From an uncultured Legionella sp. (GTDB lineage Bacteria; Pseudomonadota; Gammaproteobacteria; Legionellales; Legionellaceae): a stretch of 57,656 nt of DNA. Both the position numbers and the translations under genes were made by a program. The notes beneath the pieces were generated by a model, which saw nothing but the letters and a program-made list of their open reading frames with translations, was not told the DNA's origin and made no database searches. The stretch is from the NCBI RefSeq assembly GCF_937871865.1, contig NZ_CALMPD010000009.1:1-57656 (forward strand), in the 5' to 3' direction. Of the stretch, positions 8,660 through 16,015 are shown in pieces; position 1 is the first letter of the stretch; every line of letters starts with the position of its first letter.

Positions 8660-9826
8660 ATGCAAAAATTATTCCCTTTATTAATTGGTATGCCCTTTAC
8701 ATATAAGTTAGTTGATTTTGAATTGTTAAAAACCAACGATATTGAACCAACATTGGCTTATTTTGAGGGCACAGAGACAGTAGGAAAAGAGAACAGTGTT
8801 TATTATAATTCTTTGTGTATAGATGAAATAGCGAAAATCATAGAAAATAATAGGGTTGATGCTATTGTTTGTTTTAATGATAATTTTCTAATTGAAGCAG
8901 CTAAGCTCAGAACAAAATATAATATTCCTGGGATTAATTATCCAACAATAGAGAAATATAAAGTCAAATCAGAGATGTACAGACTATTAAGTCCTTATAT
9001 GATGGTTCCAAAAACATTGGATTATCATGAAGATCTTGCGTATGAAGATATTATTGATTCTATAGGTTACAGTGAGTATTTCATCAAACCAGACAATCTT
9101 GCTGGTGCAGAGGGCGGTTATCATATTAAAAGTAAAAATGACTTTATAGTTTGGAAGAGTACTTGCTTTGACTCTAAAATAAAGTTTATTTTGCAAAAAT
9201 TCTATCCTGAACCCTTGTTTCATTGTGAATTGATAGTAAAAAATGGCGTAGTTAAGTATATTCAGGCACGGAGATATTCTTATCCTAATCATATGTTTCT
9301 AAACGGGAAAATAATTGCCAGTTTCCCTATAGTTGATTTGTCTCTTGAAAAAAAAATAGAGCAAGAATCCATTAAAGTTCAGCAATTACTAGAGTATAAA
9401 AATGGTGTTATGCATACAGAATTTTTTTTAGATGATTACCAAGAGCCCATTTTCCTAGAAACTAATATTCGTCAAGCAGGTGGTGCTATAAATCTGATTC
9501 ATAGAAGAAGGGCAGGGATTTCTCTGGAGACCGCTATGGTACTCCTTGAGCTAGATAAAGATATGACGATTAAGCTTAATAATAATGAGGTATATGATTT
9601 TTGTGGATACATACCTCTTAAAAAAGGCAAAGTATCACAAATATGCCTACCAAAACTTAAAGGACAATACAATTTTGATTTTCGAGTTCATATTGGTGGT
9701 TATTATGACACTCCAAAATCAGCAAGTAATACTGCAGCTTCATTCGTTGGATATAGTTCCGTTTACAATGATTTAATAGATGATTTTTTCTCTTTAGAAA
9801 ACAATGATATAATAAAATATGATTAA
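8660..9826 (+). CDS. ATP-grasp ligase
   Basis: This 388-residue protein has the three-part ATP-grasp layout. A Rossmann-like N-terminal domain includes VDAIVCFNDNFLIEAA (67-82). The ATP-clamp strand is YFIKPDNLAGAEGGYHI (140-156, with Lys143). The metal-binding end is MHTEFFLDDYQEPIFLETN (251-269, with Glu254, Glu267 and Asn269), followed by RQAGGAINLI. Such enzymes join a carboxylate to an amine through an acyl phosphate. The overall form resembles carbamoyl-phosphate-synthase-type and L-amino-acid ligases rather than graspetide cyclases. It could ligate an amino acid to the peptide or to a carrier; the substrate is unknown. Confidence 0.8.
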   Translation: MQKLFPLLIGMPFTYKLVDFELLKTNDIEPTLAYFEGTETVGKENSVYYNSLCIDEIAKIIENNRVDAIVCFNDNFLIEAAKLRTKYNIPGINYPTIEKYKVKSEMYRLLSPYMMVPKTLDYHEDLAYEDIIDSIGYSEYFIKPDNLAGAEGGYHIKSKNDFIVWKSTCFDSKIKFILQKFYPEPLFHCELIVKNGVVKYIQARRYSYPNHMFLNGKIIASFPIVDLSLEKKIEQESIKVQQLLEYKNGVMHTEFFLDDYQEPIFLETNIRQAGGAINLIHRRRAGISLETAMVLLELDKDMTIKLNNNEVYDFCGYIPLKKGKVSQICLPKLKGQYNFDFRVHIGGYYDTPKSASNTAASFVGYSSVYNDLIDDFFSLENNDIIKYD

Positions 9827-9846
9827 TTCGTTCTATATGGTGCAAA

Positions 9847-9975
9847 ATGGATGATAAACAAGAATTTTATGTATCTTTATCTGAACAGGATATTAATCTT
9901 TTTGAAACAGATATTCAGGAAGTTTATGATATATTTGAAAATCCTATTTCCTTGAATTCCATCAGCCTAATTTAA
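9847..9975 (+). CDS. 42-residue peptide, candidate precursor of the YcaO/TfuA pathway
   Basis: ATG at 9847 to TAA at 9973-9975. The peptide starts MDDKQEFYVSLSEQ and ends ENPISLNSISLI. It fills the only gap in the operon, 20 bp after the ATP-grasp gene and 1 bp before the Gly-Gly carrier. The first 31 residues are acidic and look helical (many D, E, L, I, F). The tail after Glu31 has no acidic residue but has Ser and Asn between Ile and Leu, like a leader followed by a short core. A precursor role is inferred from size, position and composition. A regulatory leader ORF for the downstream genes is the main alternative. Confidence 0.55.
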   Translation: MDDKQEFYVSLSEQDINLFETDIQEVYDIFENPISLNSISLI

Positions 9976-9976
9976 A

Positions 9977-10228
9977 ATGGAAGTTTCTGTTAGCTTTCCT
10001 GGAGCGTTAAATCATCTGAGCAATAGTTTTATCGTAAATGATAAAATATATTGGAAAGAACTTCTAAGTGATGTTTTAAAAACTAAATATAAGTATTTAT
10101 TCGAAGATGATTTGCCAAAAGATTATATATTACTTTATTTAAATGGCATAAAAATAGACACACTGAATTACGTTAAATTAACAGATAAGGACTCCTTGAA
10201 TATTTTATCTGCAATTTCTGGTGGATGA
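9977..10228 (+). CDS. ThiS/MoaD-like sulfur carrier with C-terminal Gly-Gly
   Basis: This 83-residue protein has the beta-grasp size and ends NILSAISGG, the exposed di-glycine tail on which ThiS and MoaD carry a thiocarboxylate. The segment LYLNGIKIDTLNYVKLTDKDS just before the tail matches the usual hydrophobic strand and turn leading into it. It is translationally tight with the 42-residue peptide (1 nt gap) and overlaps the YcaO start. Its activator would be the ThiF-rhodanese protein at 6060. It probably donates sulfur to the YcaO/TfuA reaction. Confidence 0.8.
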   Translation: MEVSVSFPGALNHLSNSFIVNDKIYWKELLSDVLKTKYKYLFEDDLPKDYILLYLNGIKIDTLNYVKLTDKDSLNILSAISGG

Positions 10229-11270
10229 TTTTACCATGAGTTTGAGGTTTAGATCTGCTGGTGATACTTTATCCCTGCTTTCAAAATATATAAAGCAAGC
10301 TGGAATTTCAAGGCTTGCTGATTTAAGTTATTTAGATGATACATCCGATCTAAAAATATTTTCTGCTATTCGTCCGAATGCAAAATCAATAACCGTCAGC
10401 ATGGGCAAATCAATACATAAAGATGAGGCACAGTGTGCAGCATTGATGGAATCTATAGAGACTTATTTTGCAGAAGAAGTTAAACCAGAAATAATTAATG
10501 TTTCACAGGAAGATTTGGCTAATAATCATGATTTATTTGTTAATTTAAATAAACAAGACTATGGCGCCACAGTATTAAGTAAGCAAAGTCTTGATTGGTG
10601 CCTTGGAAGAACCCTAATATCAAATAAAGAAATATACATCCCACATATAGCGTTATCTCTTGATAGTAATTTACTTCTTTCTAAGGTATTTGGACAAAAT
10701 TCCGATGGTATTGCGTCGGGGTCAAATTATAAAGAAGCATTAATTTATAGTTTTTTAGAATTAATAGAAAGGAATTCAACCAAGTTATCCAAAAAAAAAC
10801 AGCTAGAGCACGTTGAATGCGACATATTCCGATTTACAGATATGAATAAAATAAGTGCCTCGTTTTATTTTTATGAGAATATTTTTAATTTGCCTGTGAT
10901 TGAAAGTAATATTTTAAATAGTAATCCTCTAAATAATCAGTCAGTAGTAGCTGGTTATAGCTGTCATTTTTCAAAGCATGAGGCGCTTATGAAAGCCTAT
11001 ATTGAGGCAATTCAATCAAAAGTTGGTATTATATCTGGCGCAAGAGATGATTTGGATCAATCTTGTTATAATTTTTTAAAATTAAAGACATTGACTCAAA
11101 TTCCAGAAAAAATCTATTTCGAAAATCTTAATTCCTCGAACCTTTCTCTGGTACAACAATTCGATCAAATTGTTAAACTTCTAAATCACAACAATAACGA
11201 CTTAGCTGTATACTCTTACTGTAACGAAGATATATGTATTTTAAAAACTTTCTTAATAAATAATGAATAA
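10221..11270 (+). CDS. ycaO: YcaO-domain cyclodehydratase/thioamidase
   Basis: YcaO enzymes use ATP to activate a peptide amide for cyclisation to azoline or, with TfuA, for thioamide formation. The metal/ATP motifs are visible: AALMESIETY (73-82, Glu77 and Glu80), GIASGSNYKEALIYSFLELIERN (about 163-185, Glu172 and Glu183) and ALMKAYIEAIQSKVGIISGARDD further on. There is no N-terminal E1/C-protein fusion and no Pro-rich C-terminus, so it is the stand-alone type seen next to TfuA. Two starts are possible: GTG at 10221, overlapping the carrier gene, or ATG at 10236 (344 residues). It overlaps TfuA by 8 nt. Confidence 0.88.
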   Translation: MDDFTMSLRFRSAGDTLSLLSKYIKQAGISRLADLSYLDDTSDLKIFSAIRPNAKSITVSMGKSIHKDEAQCAALMESIETYFAEEVKPEIINVSQEDLANNHDLFVNLNKQDYGATVLSKQSLDWCLGRTLISNKEIYIPHIALSLDSNLLLSKVFGQNSDGIASGSNYKEALIYSFLELIERNSTKLSKKKQLEHVECDIFRFTDMNKISASFYFYENIFNLPVIESNILNSNPLNNQSVVAGYSCHFSKHEALMKAYIEAIQSKVGIISGARDDLDQSCYNFLKLKTLTQIPEKIYFENLNSSNLSLVQQFDQIVKLLNHNNNDLAVYSYCNEDICILKTFLINNE

Positions 11271-12315
11271 TAAAAAAAGAGCTATATTTGTTGACTCAAC
11301 AATTTCTCATGATGAATTATCAGAATATATTCAGGATAGCGATTTATTGTTACCAGCGATTAGAAGAGGGGATCTAATTGGAGTTTTACTCAAACACCCA
11401 AACATAGAAATAATAGTTATTGTAGATGGTGTGTTTGAACAACAAGCTAGTGTTACTCATAAAGAGATTTTGTGGGCATTAGAGCAAGGAATAAAAGTAA
11501 TCGGATTATCTTCTCTGGGGGCTCTTCGGGCATATGAGCTTCGCAATTATGGGATGTTAGGATCTGGGAAGGTTTTTGAAGATTATCTATCAGGTGTATT
11601 AGATGGGGATGATGAAGTTGCAATTTCATATTTTCCCTCTACCCATGGTTTTGATAAAACCATTGCTATGGTGAACATTAGAGCCACATTAGAAAAGTTA
11701 CACTTATGTGACAATAATTTAATCTGTAAATTAAGGAAAATTCACTTTAAAAAACGAAATTGGTTGACACTAAAAGCTGCTGTTCCAGAAGCAATTTTTG
11801 TTCAATTAAAAGCGCATTACATAGATCAAAAAAAGAAAGATGTGCTTTTATATTTTCAAAAAAATCATCAATCAATCAAAAGTGAAATCCCTATCATGCA
11901 TAGTTCAAAAAATATCTATATTATCAGGGATCTAGCAAATAAAATGTATCCTACTCTTATAGATTATTTAGAAAAAAATCTACAGAGCATGGTATCAATC
12001 CCGATACAATCAGCGACCCCATTCTTAGAAAAGATAGCACACGATATTGTTATTTATTTAGAGTATAAGAAAAATCATACTCATAAAATTACCTATATAT
12101 TAAATGAATTAGATTCTTTTAGTTACAAACAAACAAGACTTAAAATTGTTTCGGATAAAATTAGACGTGAACAAAAACTATTTTTATCATCCGACTTTAT
12201 TAAATTTTTAGATAAAAAAAAGATATCCAAGAGTAATTTGACGGCAATTTTTGACGGCATTTTAAAATTAGAATCATATTTCCTTTCCAATGGTCATTTA
12301 TTTAATACTTTATAA
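11263..12315 (+). CDS. tfuA: TfuA-like protein, YcaO partner
   Basis: This 350-residue protein has the conserved TfuA core in the first 130 residues: IEIIVIVDGVFEQQASVTHKE, then SSLGALRAYELRNYGMLGSG and LDGDDEVAISY. In known systems TfuA works with YcaO to make thioamides, for example on methyl-coenzyme M reductase and in thioviridamide-type peptides. The C-terminal 200 residues are basic and not recognised; they may bind the substrate. It is translationally coupled to ycaO by overlap. Its stop overlaps the 3' end of the convergent gene by 22 bp, so the two transcripts meet tail to tail. Confidence 0.85.
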   Translation: MNNKKRAIFVDSTISHDELSEYIQDSDLLLPAIRRGDLIGVLLKHPNIEIIVIVDGVFEQQASVTHKEILWALEQGIKVIGLSSLGALRAYELRNYGMLGSGKVFEDYLSGVLDGDDEVAISYFPSTHGFDKTIAMVNIRATLEKLHLCDNNLICKLRKIHFKKRNWLTLKAAVPEAIFVQLKAHYIDQKKKDVLLYFQKNHQSIKSEIPIMHSSKNIYIIRDLANKMYPTLIDYLEKNLQSMVSIPIQSATPFLEKIAHDIVIYLEYKKNHTHKITYILNELDSFSYKQTRLKIVSDKIRREQKLFLSSDFIKFLDKKKISKSNLTAIFDGILKLESYFLSNGHLFNTL

Positions 12316-13553
12316 TTTTTTTTATATGATATGGAAAAACACCCTGATAAAAATAATGAATTCAATGGAAATTCCAGGTTTTTATATTTTGATATTTCGT
12401 CCATGAGATAATTGTCTTTATTAAAGAATAGTTCTTTTTGATTGTTTTCTGATGAAGAGTTGATATTCCAACGATGAATTAAATTAATATTTAAATTATC
12501 AGCGCATTTATGGAGTATTGTATTTACTGCAACTTTGGAAGAGTGGATCTTTTCACAAGTATTTTCAAAAGCTGATTTAATTTCAGAAGACAATTTATTT
12601 AAGTTAGAGATTTGATTTGGTTTGAATAAAAAATCTTCTTTATTAAGAGAATAATACACTGTTTCATTTGACTCAAAAGGTGACAATTTATGTGGCGTCA
12701 TAAAAATGGGAATCGTTTCAGATTTAAAAATGTCAATATATGCTTCTCTAAAGAGGCTTATTGGTGCGTTTGATTCATTAGATGTTGGTAAATAAGCGGG
12801 TTGATCTCCACAGGCTACGAAAAATAAATATCGAATTACTTCTTTAATAAATCCATTATTAGTTATTTTATTATCCAAATTAATAGTATTTAGAAGATAG
12901 TCATACAATAAAATATTTCTCTTAAAAATATGATCATTATTGGCAACAGAATTTAAATAATCTACAAACATAGGTGATTTATACGCTTTTTCTTCCCATG
13001 TTTTAGGAAATGAAAGTAATTTAGCTTTCCATGAAGGATTAATATGATCACTGATTTGTTTTAAAACAAAAAATTGTTCATCGAAATTATTGGGAACGGA
13101 GCATGTTAGATTATATTTTTTTTGTAACCATGAATGTCTCTTTTTATCGCTGAATTTATTCATTAATAAAAAGGAATTCCTTATTCCTGCTGTCATTTTA
13201 AGTATGTCAGATGGCTCATATAGGTAATTATTTTTTAAAAACTTAGTATATGGGAAAATTTGCCCTGGTTTATATATTTTCCATGGTGATGTTCGTTCAT
13301 TAAACTCCATATACATTTCAAAATTGTTTTCATAGACCATGCAGAATGGCATTGTTGGAGATTTTTTTAAATCGGGGAAATAAAAATACGATTCATCACC
13401 TATCTGGCTGCCATAATTATAGCTTAGGATAGTTAATTCCGATGGAACTAAGTTAATATCATTTTCAATAATTTGATGTAAAGATGGGTTTAGTCTAGCC
13501 ACATCCTGTTTCACATCTTCCCAGGAAACTGTAATTGATCCGCGTGCTGTCAT
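12294..13553 (-). CDS. unrecognised 419-residue protein of the biosynthetic island
   Basis: I do not recognise a family. The protein has no signal peptide or clear membrane segment. It is rich in Asn, Lys, Phe and Tyr, and contains motifs such as SWEDVKQDVARLNP near the start and FFVACGDQPAYLP (about 250-262). It is convergent with tfuA (22-bp overlap) and shares its low GC. Tail-to-tail position and base composition suggest it came in with the island. It could modify the product, confer immunity or be a regulator. A strong minus-strand hairpin with a U-run lies 120 bp upstream of its start. Confidence 0.6.
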   Translation of the reverse strand: MTARGSITVSWEDVKQDVARLNPSLHQIIENDINLVPSELTILSYNYGSQIGDESYFYFPDLKKSPTMPFCMVYENNFEMYMEFNERTSPWKIYKPGQIFPYTKFLKNNYLYEPSDILKMTAGIRNSFLLMNKFSDKKRHSWLQKKYNLTCSVPNNFDEQFFVLKQISDHINPSWKAKLLSFPKTWEEKAYKSPMFVDYLNSVANNDHIFKRNILLYDYLLNTINLDNKITNNGFIKEVIRYLFFVACGDQPAYLPTSNESNAPISLFREAYIDIFKSETIPIFMTPHKLSPFESNETVYYSLNKEDFLFKPNQISNLNKLSSEIKSAFENTCEKIHSSKVAVNTILHKCADNLNINLIHRWNINSSSENNQKELFFNKDNYLMDEISKYKNLEFPLNSLFLSGCFSISYKKNYKVLNK

Positions 13554-13667
13554 AGTAATCTTTAGTGTAAATTTAGGTTAATCTCATTAAAATACACTTT
13601 TGTCGAAAAAAAATCGAGTAAAATGTTGAATCATAAATTGCTATGCGTTAATATCTTTATAGGTTTT

Positions 13668-13713
13668 AAAAAAAACACCGAGAGAACGGTCGCCAAACAG
13701 TCACTCTCGGTGT
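13668..13713 (-). terminator. intrinsic terminator or end of a small RNA, minus strand
   Basis: ACACCGAGAG (13675-13684) pairs perfectly with CTCTCGGTGT (13704-13713) across a 19-nt loop. On the minus strand it is followed by a run of U (A-run at 13668-13674 on plus). This is a textbook rho-independent terminator for leftward transcription. It blocks readthrough from the lvr/trb side into the biosynthetic island, or ends a short antisense RNA to the region before lvrA. Confidence 0.7.
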
Positions 13714-13896
13714 ATTCGGGCATAAGACAGAATGCCATGGTGAAAATCATAACATATAGATTGAGCCATTGCATTCATCAGACAAGGAAATTATGGATGA
13801 TAGCTCAATACAATATTCTTTACACAATCTTTGTTAAAAATAATCCAATAGAACAATTTGTTTAATTTTATGGCAACAGCCAGTTAACAATTAATA

Positions 13897-14913
13897 ATGG
13901 ATATTTTAAAGATGTGTAATAAAATTACAATTATAAATAAACTTCAAGCCGTCTTACGCTTCAATAAAGCTAGATTAGATGTAGAGCGCCCGTTTATTGG
14001 ATTCCCTTATGGTCCCGCATTACTAATTAAGTCCCTTCTTAATTTAGCAGATCCAGCAACGGGGATCGTTGACAATGTTTCCTATCATGAGCTTGCTAAG
14101 CTAATTGAAATTAACCCGGCACCAGGAAGAAAAGAAAGTGGTACGCCATCCAAACAAACTATTCGTAATTACATCAAATCAATAGAGAAGGAACGCGGGG
14201 AATATTTTAAAGTAGTTTCCGAAGGTCAATCCCTCAAATTTCTTTTCCCTCAACTACCTAAAATTTTTAATGAAATCTTCCTAAACACGGAAGCTGACAC
14301 ACTAACAAACTCAGTCAATACCCAAGAAAACATTGATGAAAATAGGGTTTTTGATATAGGAATTAACACAGATCTTAACACAGAAGCTAACACCCATAGC
14401 CCCTCGGTAAAGAATATTAATATATTTAATATAACTAACTCAAACAAACAAACTCAAACTGCGGGCAATGATTTTTCTTGCAGCAAAAAACAAATTAGCG
14501 ACGACTTTTACCCCAACACAAAAACCATCGAACTGGCTTTGTCCATGGGACTCACCAAGGTGACGGATTTCACGGAAATTCAGGCGTTCATCAAACACAA
14601 CAAAAAACTAAACACCCAATGGGCTGATTTTAATCCAGTATTCATTACCTGGCTGGAACGAGATGCCCAATACATGCAAAAACAACAACAAAAGGCACAA
14701 GGACAATTAAGGAGTAATCACAATGAGCGTGGTACCAATCAAAGCAGTCTTAACCCAACAGCACTTGAACGAGTCAGCCAGCAGCATGGCATTTCAATCG
14801 AATCACTCTGGGGCACCTCAGGCAGTGAACTCAACTCCTGTGCATTTATCGAAGGAACACTTGTCCAGCCTATGGATGAAACTGACAGCAATCTACGGAC
14901 AGCTTTTTATTAG
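13897..14913 (+). CDS. lvrA: LvrA-like protein with DnaT-like domain
   Basis: This 338-residue protein stands first in the lvrA-lvrB-lvrC cassette that precedes P-type or Lvh-type secretion genes in Legionella mobile elements. The N-terminal part (about 20-125) looks like a winged-helix DNA-binding domain. Residues about 205-255 (FYPNTKTIELALSMGL to FNPVFITWLERD) match the DnaT-like single-strand-binding pattern. The middle is low complexity, rich in Asn and Thr. Its last 190 nt overlap lvrB in another frame. It probably controls transfer or replication of the element; that role is inferred from family context. Confidence 0.65.
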   Translation: MDILKMCNKITIINKLQAVLRFNKARLDVERPFIGFPYGPALLIKSLLNLADPATGIVDNVSYHELAKLIEINPAPGRKESGTPSKQTIRNYIKSIEKERGEYFKVVSEGQSLKFLFPQLPKIFNEIFLNTEADTLTNSVNTQENIDENRVFDIGINTDLNTEANTHSPSVKNINIFNITNSNKQTQTAGNDFSCSKKQISDDFYPNTKTIELALSMGLTKVTDFTEIQAFIKHNKKLNTQWADFNPVFITWLERDAQYMQKQQQKAQGQLRSNHNERGTNQSSLNPTALERVSQQHGISIESLWGTSGSELNSCAFIEGTLVQPMDETDSNLRTAFY

Positions 14914-15400
14914 TAAGCATGGGGTTAAGGATACGGGCGTTTGGTTTGCTGCACTTAAAGATTTAACACCTCGTGCATTAGACAGTGGCGTGGAGCGATT
15001 AATGACATTGAGTAAAGGCGATAAGTTTTGTGAGTTTCCACCAAATTGCCTGCAATTTCGCGCGCTATGCCTTGGTTTTTATAGTGAGTTGCGTATGCCG
15101 AAGCCCGCTGAGGCTCATAGAGAAGTTTTAAATCGTGCCTACACTACCAACCCACAATGGAGTCATATAGTTGTTAAATATACTGCCAAAAAATTGGGTT
15201 ATAAATTTTTAGAAATAATAAATGAAGGGGAGTCCTTTGCCGTGTTTAAGGAAGCCTATGAGCAAGTTTGCCACTTAGTGCGCCAAGGGCATAGTGTTCC
15301 TGAAATTAAAGAAGGGGTAATGCTTCCTAAACCTCAATCAAAAGACGTTGCAACAAAACACTTAAACTTAATGCGCCAACGACTAGGAATTGCATCATGA
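14723..15400 (+). CDS. lvrB: LvrB-like protein
   Basis: This 225-residue protein starts inside lvrA, but with its own strong ribosome binding site (AAGGAG, 8 nt upstream of the ATG), so the long overlap is real. Residues about 40-115 (LWMKLTAIYGQLF, TGVWFAALKDLTPRALDSG, EFPPNCLQFRALC) resemble the replication-protein-P/LvrB type of helical domain, suggesting contact with a replicative helicase. It overlaps the next small gene by ATGA. The name rests on position in the lvr cassette and length. Confidence 0.6.
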   Translation: MSVVPIKAVLTQQHLNESASSMAFQSNHSGAPQAVNSTPVHLSKEHLSSLWMKLTAIYGQLFISKHGVKDTGVWFAALKDLTPRALDSGVERLMTLSKGDKFCEFPPNCLQFRALCLGFYSELRMPKPAEAHREVLNRAYTTNPQWSHIVVKYTAKKLGYKFLEIINEGESFAVFKEAYEQVCHLVRQGHSVPEIKEGVMLPKPQSKDVATKHLNLMRQRLGIAS

Positions 15401-15597
15401 GACAGATACCAAAATTAAAGCTCTTTTCAAAAGAAGAACTCTATTGCCTTCTAAGCGCCTGCTCTGAATCGTTAACCTTGGCGTATCAAGAAAGTAATGA
15501 CACTGATTTTTGGCACATTGCAATCCAGGCAAGGCTTGCCTGTGAAGCCTTGGGCTTTGAAATTAATTCACAGAAGAAAACACACCAAATCCATTAA
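15397..15597 (+). CDS. small hypothetical protein in the lvr operon
   Basis: This 66-residue protein is coupled to lvrB by an ATGA overlap and followed 18 bp later by the CsrA-like gene. The sequence (LFSKEELYCLLSACSESLTLAYQ) is helical and soluble, with no family I recognise. Tight packing between two real genes makes it credible. Confidence 0.6.
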   Translation: MRQIPKLKLFSKEELYCLLSACSESLTLAYQESNDTDFWHIAIQARLACEALGFEINSQKKTHQIH

Positions 15598-15615
15598 AAA
15601 ACTTAAGGAAAAACC

Positions 15616-15876
15616 ATGCTCATTTTAACGCGCAGAATAGGTGAAACAGTAGTAGTAGGTGATGACGTATTTATTACGATACTCGGAATTAAAGGCAATC
15701 AAATTCGCTTAGGCTTTGATGCCCCTGACCATATTTCAATTCATCGCCAAGAAATCTATCTAAAGGTTCAGGAAGAAAAAACAATGCGCCTTGATTCAGA
15801 GGATACTGTAAATGGCAATGGCGTGCCAATAACACCATTAAAACGAACAGAGTCTCATCAATACACTGCTCATTAA
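15616..15876 (+). CDS. lvrC: CsrA-like RNA-binding regulator (LvrC/CsrT type)
   Basis: This 86-residue protein begins [17 protein letters not shown], the CsrA first strand with RNA-binding Leu4 and Arg6. It continues [19 protein letters not shown], which holds the second conserved Arg region (HRxEIY). It is longer than the usual 60-residue CsrA by a polar tail. CsrA proteins bind GGA motifs near ribosome sites and alter translation. Plasmid or ICE paralogs in Legionella sit exactly here, before the conjugation genes, and may tie transfer to growth phase. Confidence 0.85.
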   Translation: MLILTRRIGETVVVGDDVFITILGIKGNQIRLGFDAPDHISIHRQEIYLKVQEEKTMRLDSEDTVNGNGVPITPLKRTESHQYTAH

Positions 15877-15894
15877 GTGATGTAGCTCTAAATG

Positions 15895-15918
15895 AAGTGC
15901 AAATAACCCTTTGCACTT
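15895..15918. promoter_or_regulatory. hairpin between lvrC and trbB
   Basis: AAGTGCAAA (15895-15903) pairs perfectly with TTTGCACTT (15910-15918) over a 6-nt loop. No U-run follows, so it is not a classical terminator. It may be an attenuator or RNA-protein site before the trb operon. Several GGA triplets follow before trbB, possible CsrA targets. Confidence 0.4.
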
Positions 15919-16015
15919 ATTAAGCAAAATTAAATCAAAAATCGGATGTTTATCATCTGATGGGAATTTTTTGACTTTAAAAAAGGAATTAGGCCATGAA
16001 TAAAGGGGTTCAAAG

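Noticed and set aside
9657-9845. Minus-strand frames inside the ATP-grasp gene
   Set aside because: They are antisense to a well-supported gene, with His/Asn-rich shadow composition.
13623-13865. 80-codon plus-strand frame before lvrA
   Set aside because: It runs through the strong minus-strand terminator hairpin, has no ribosome site and its composition looks random.
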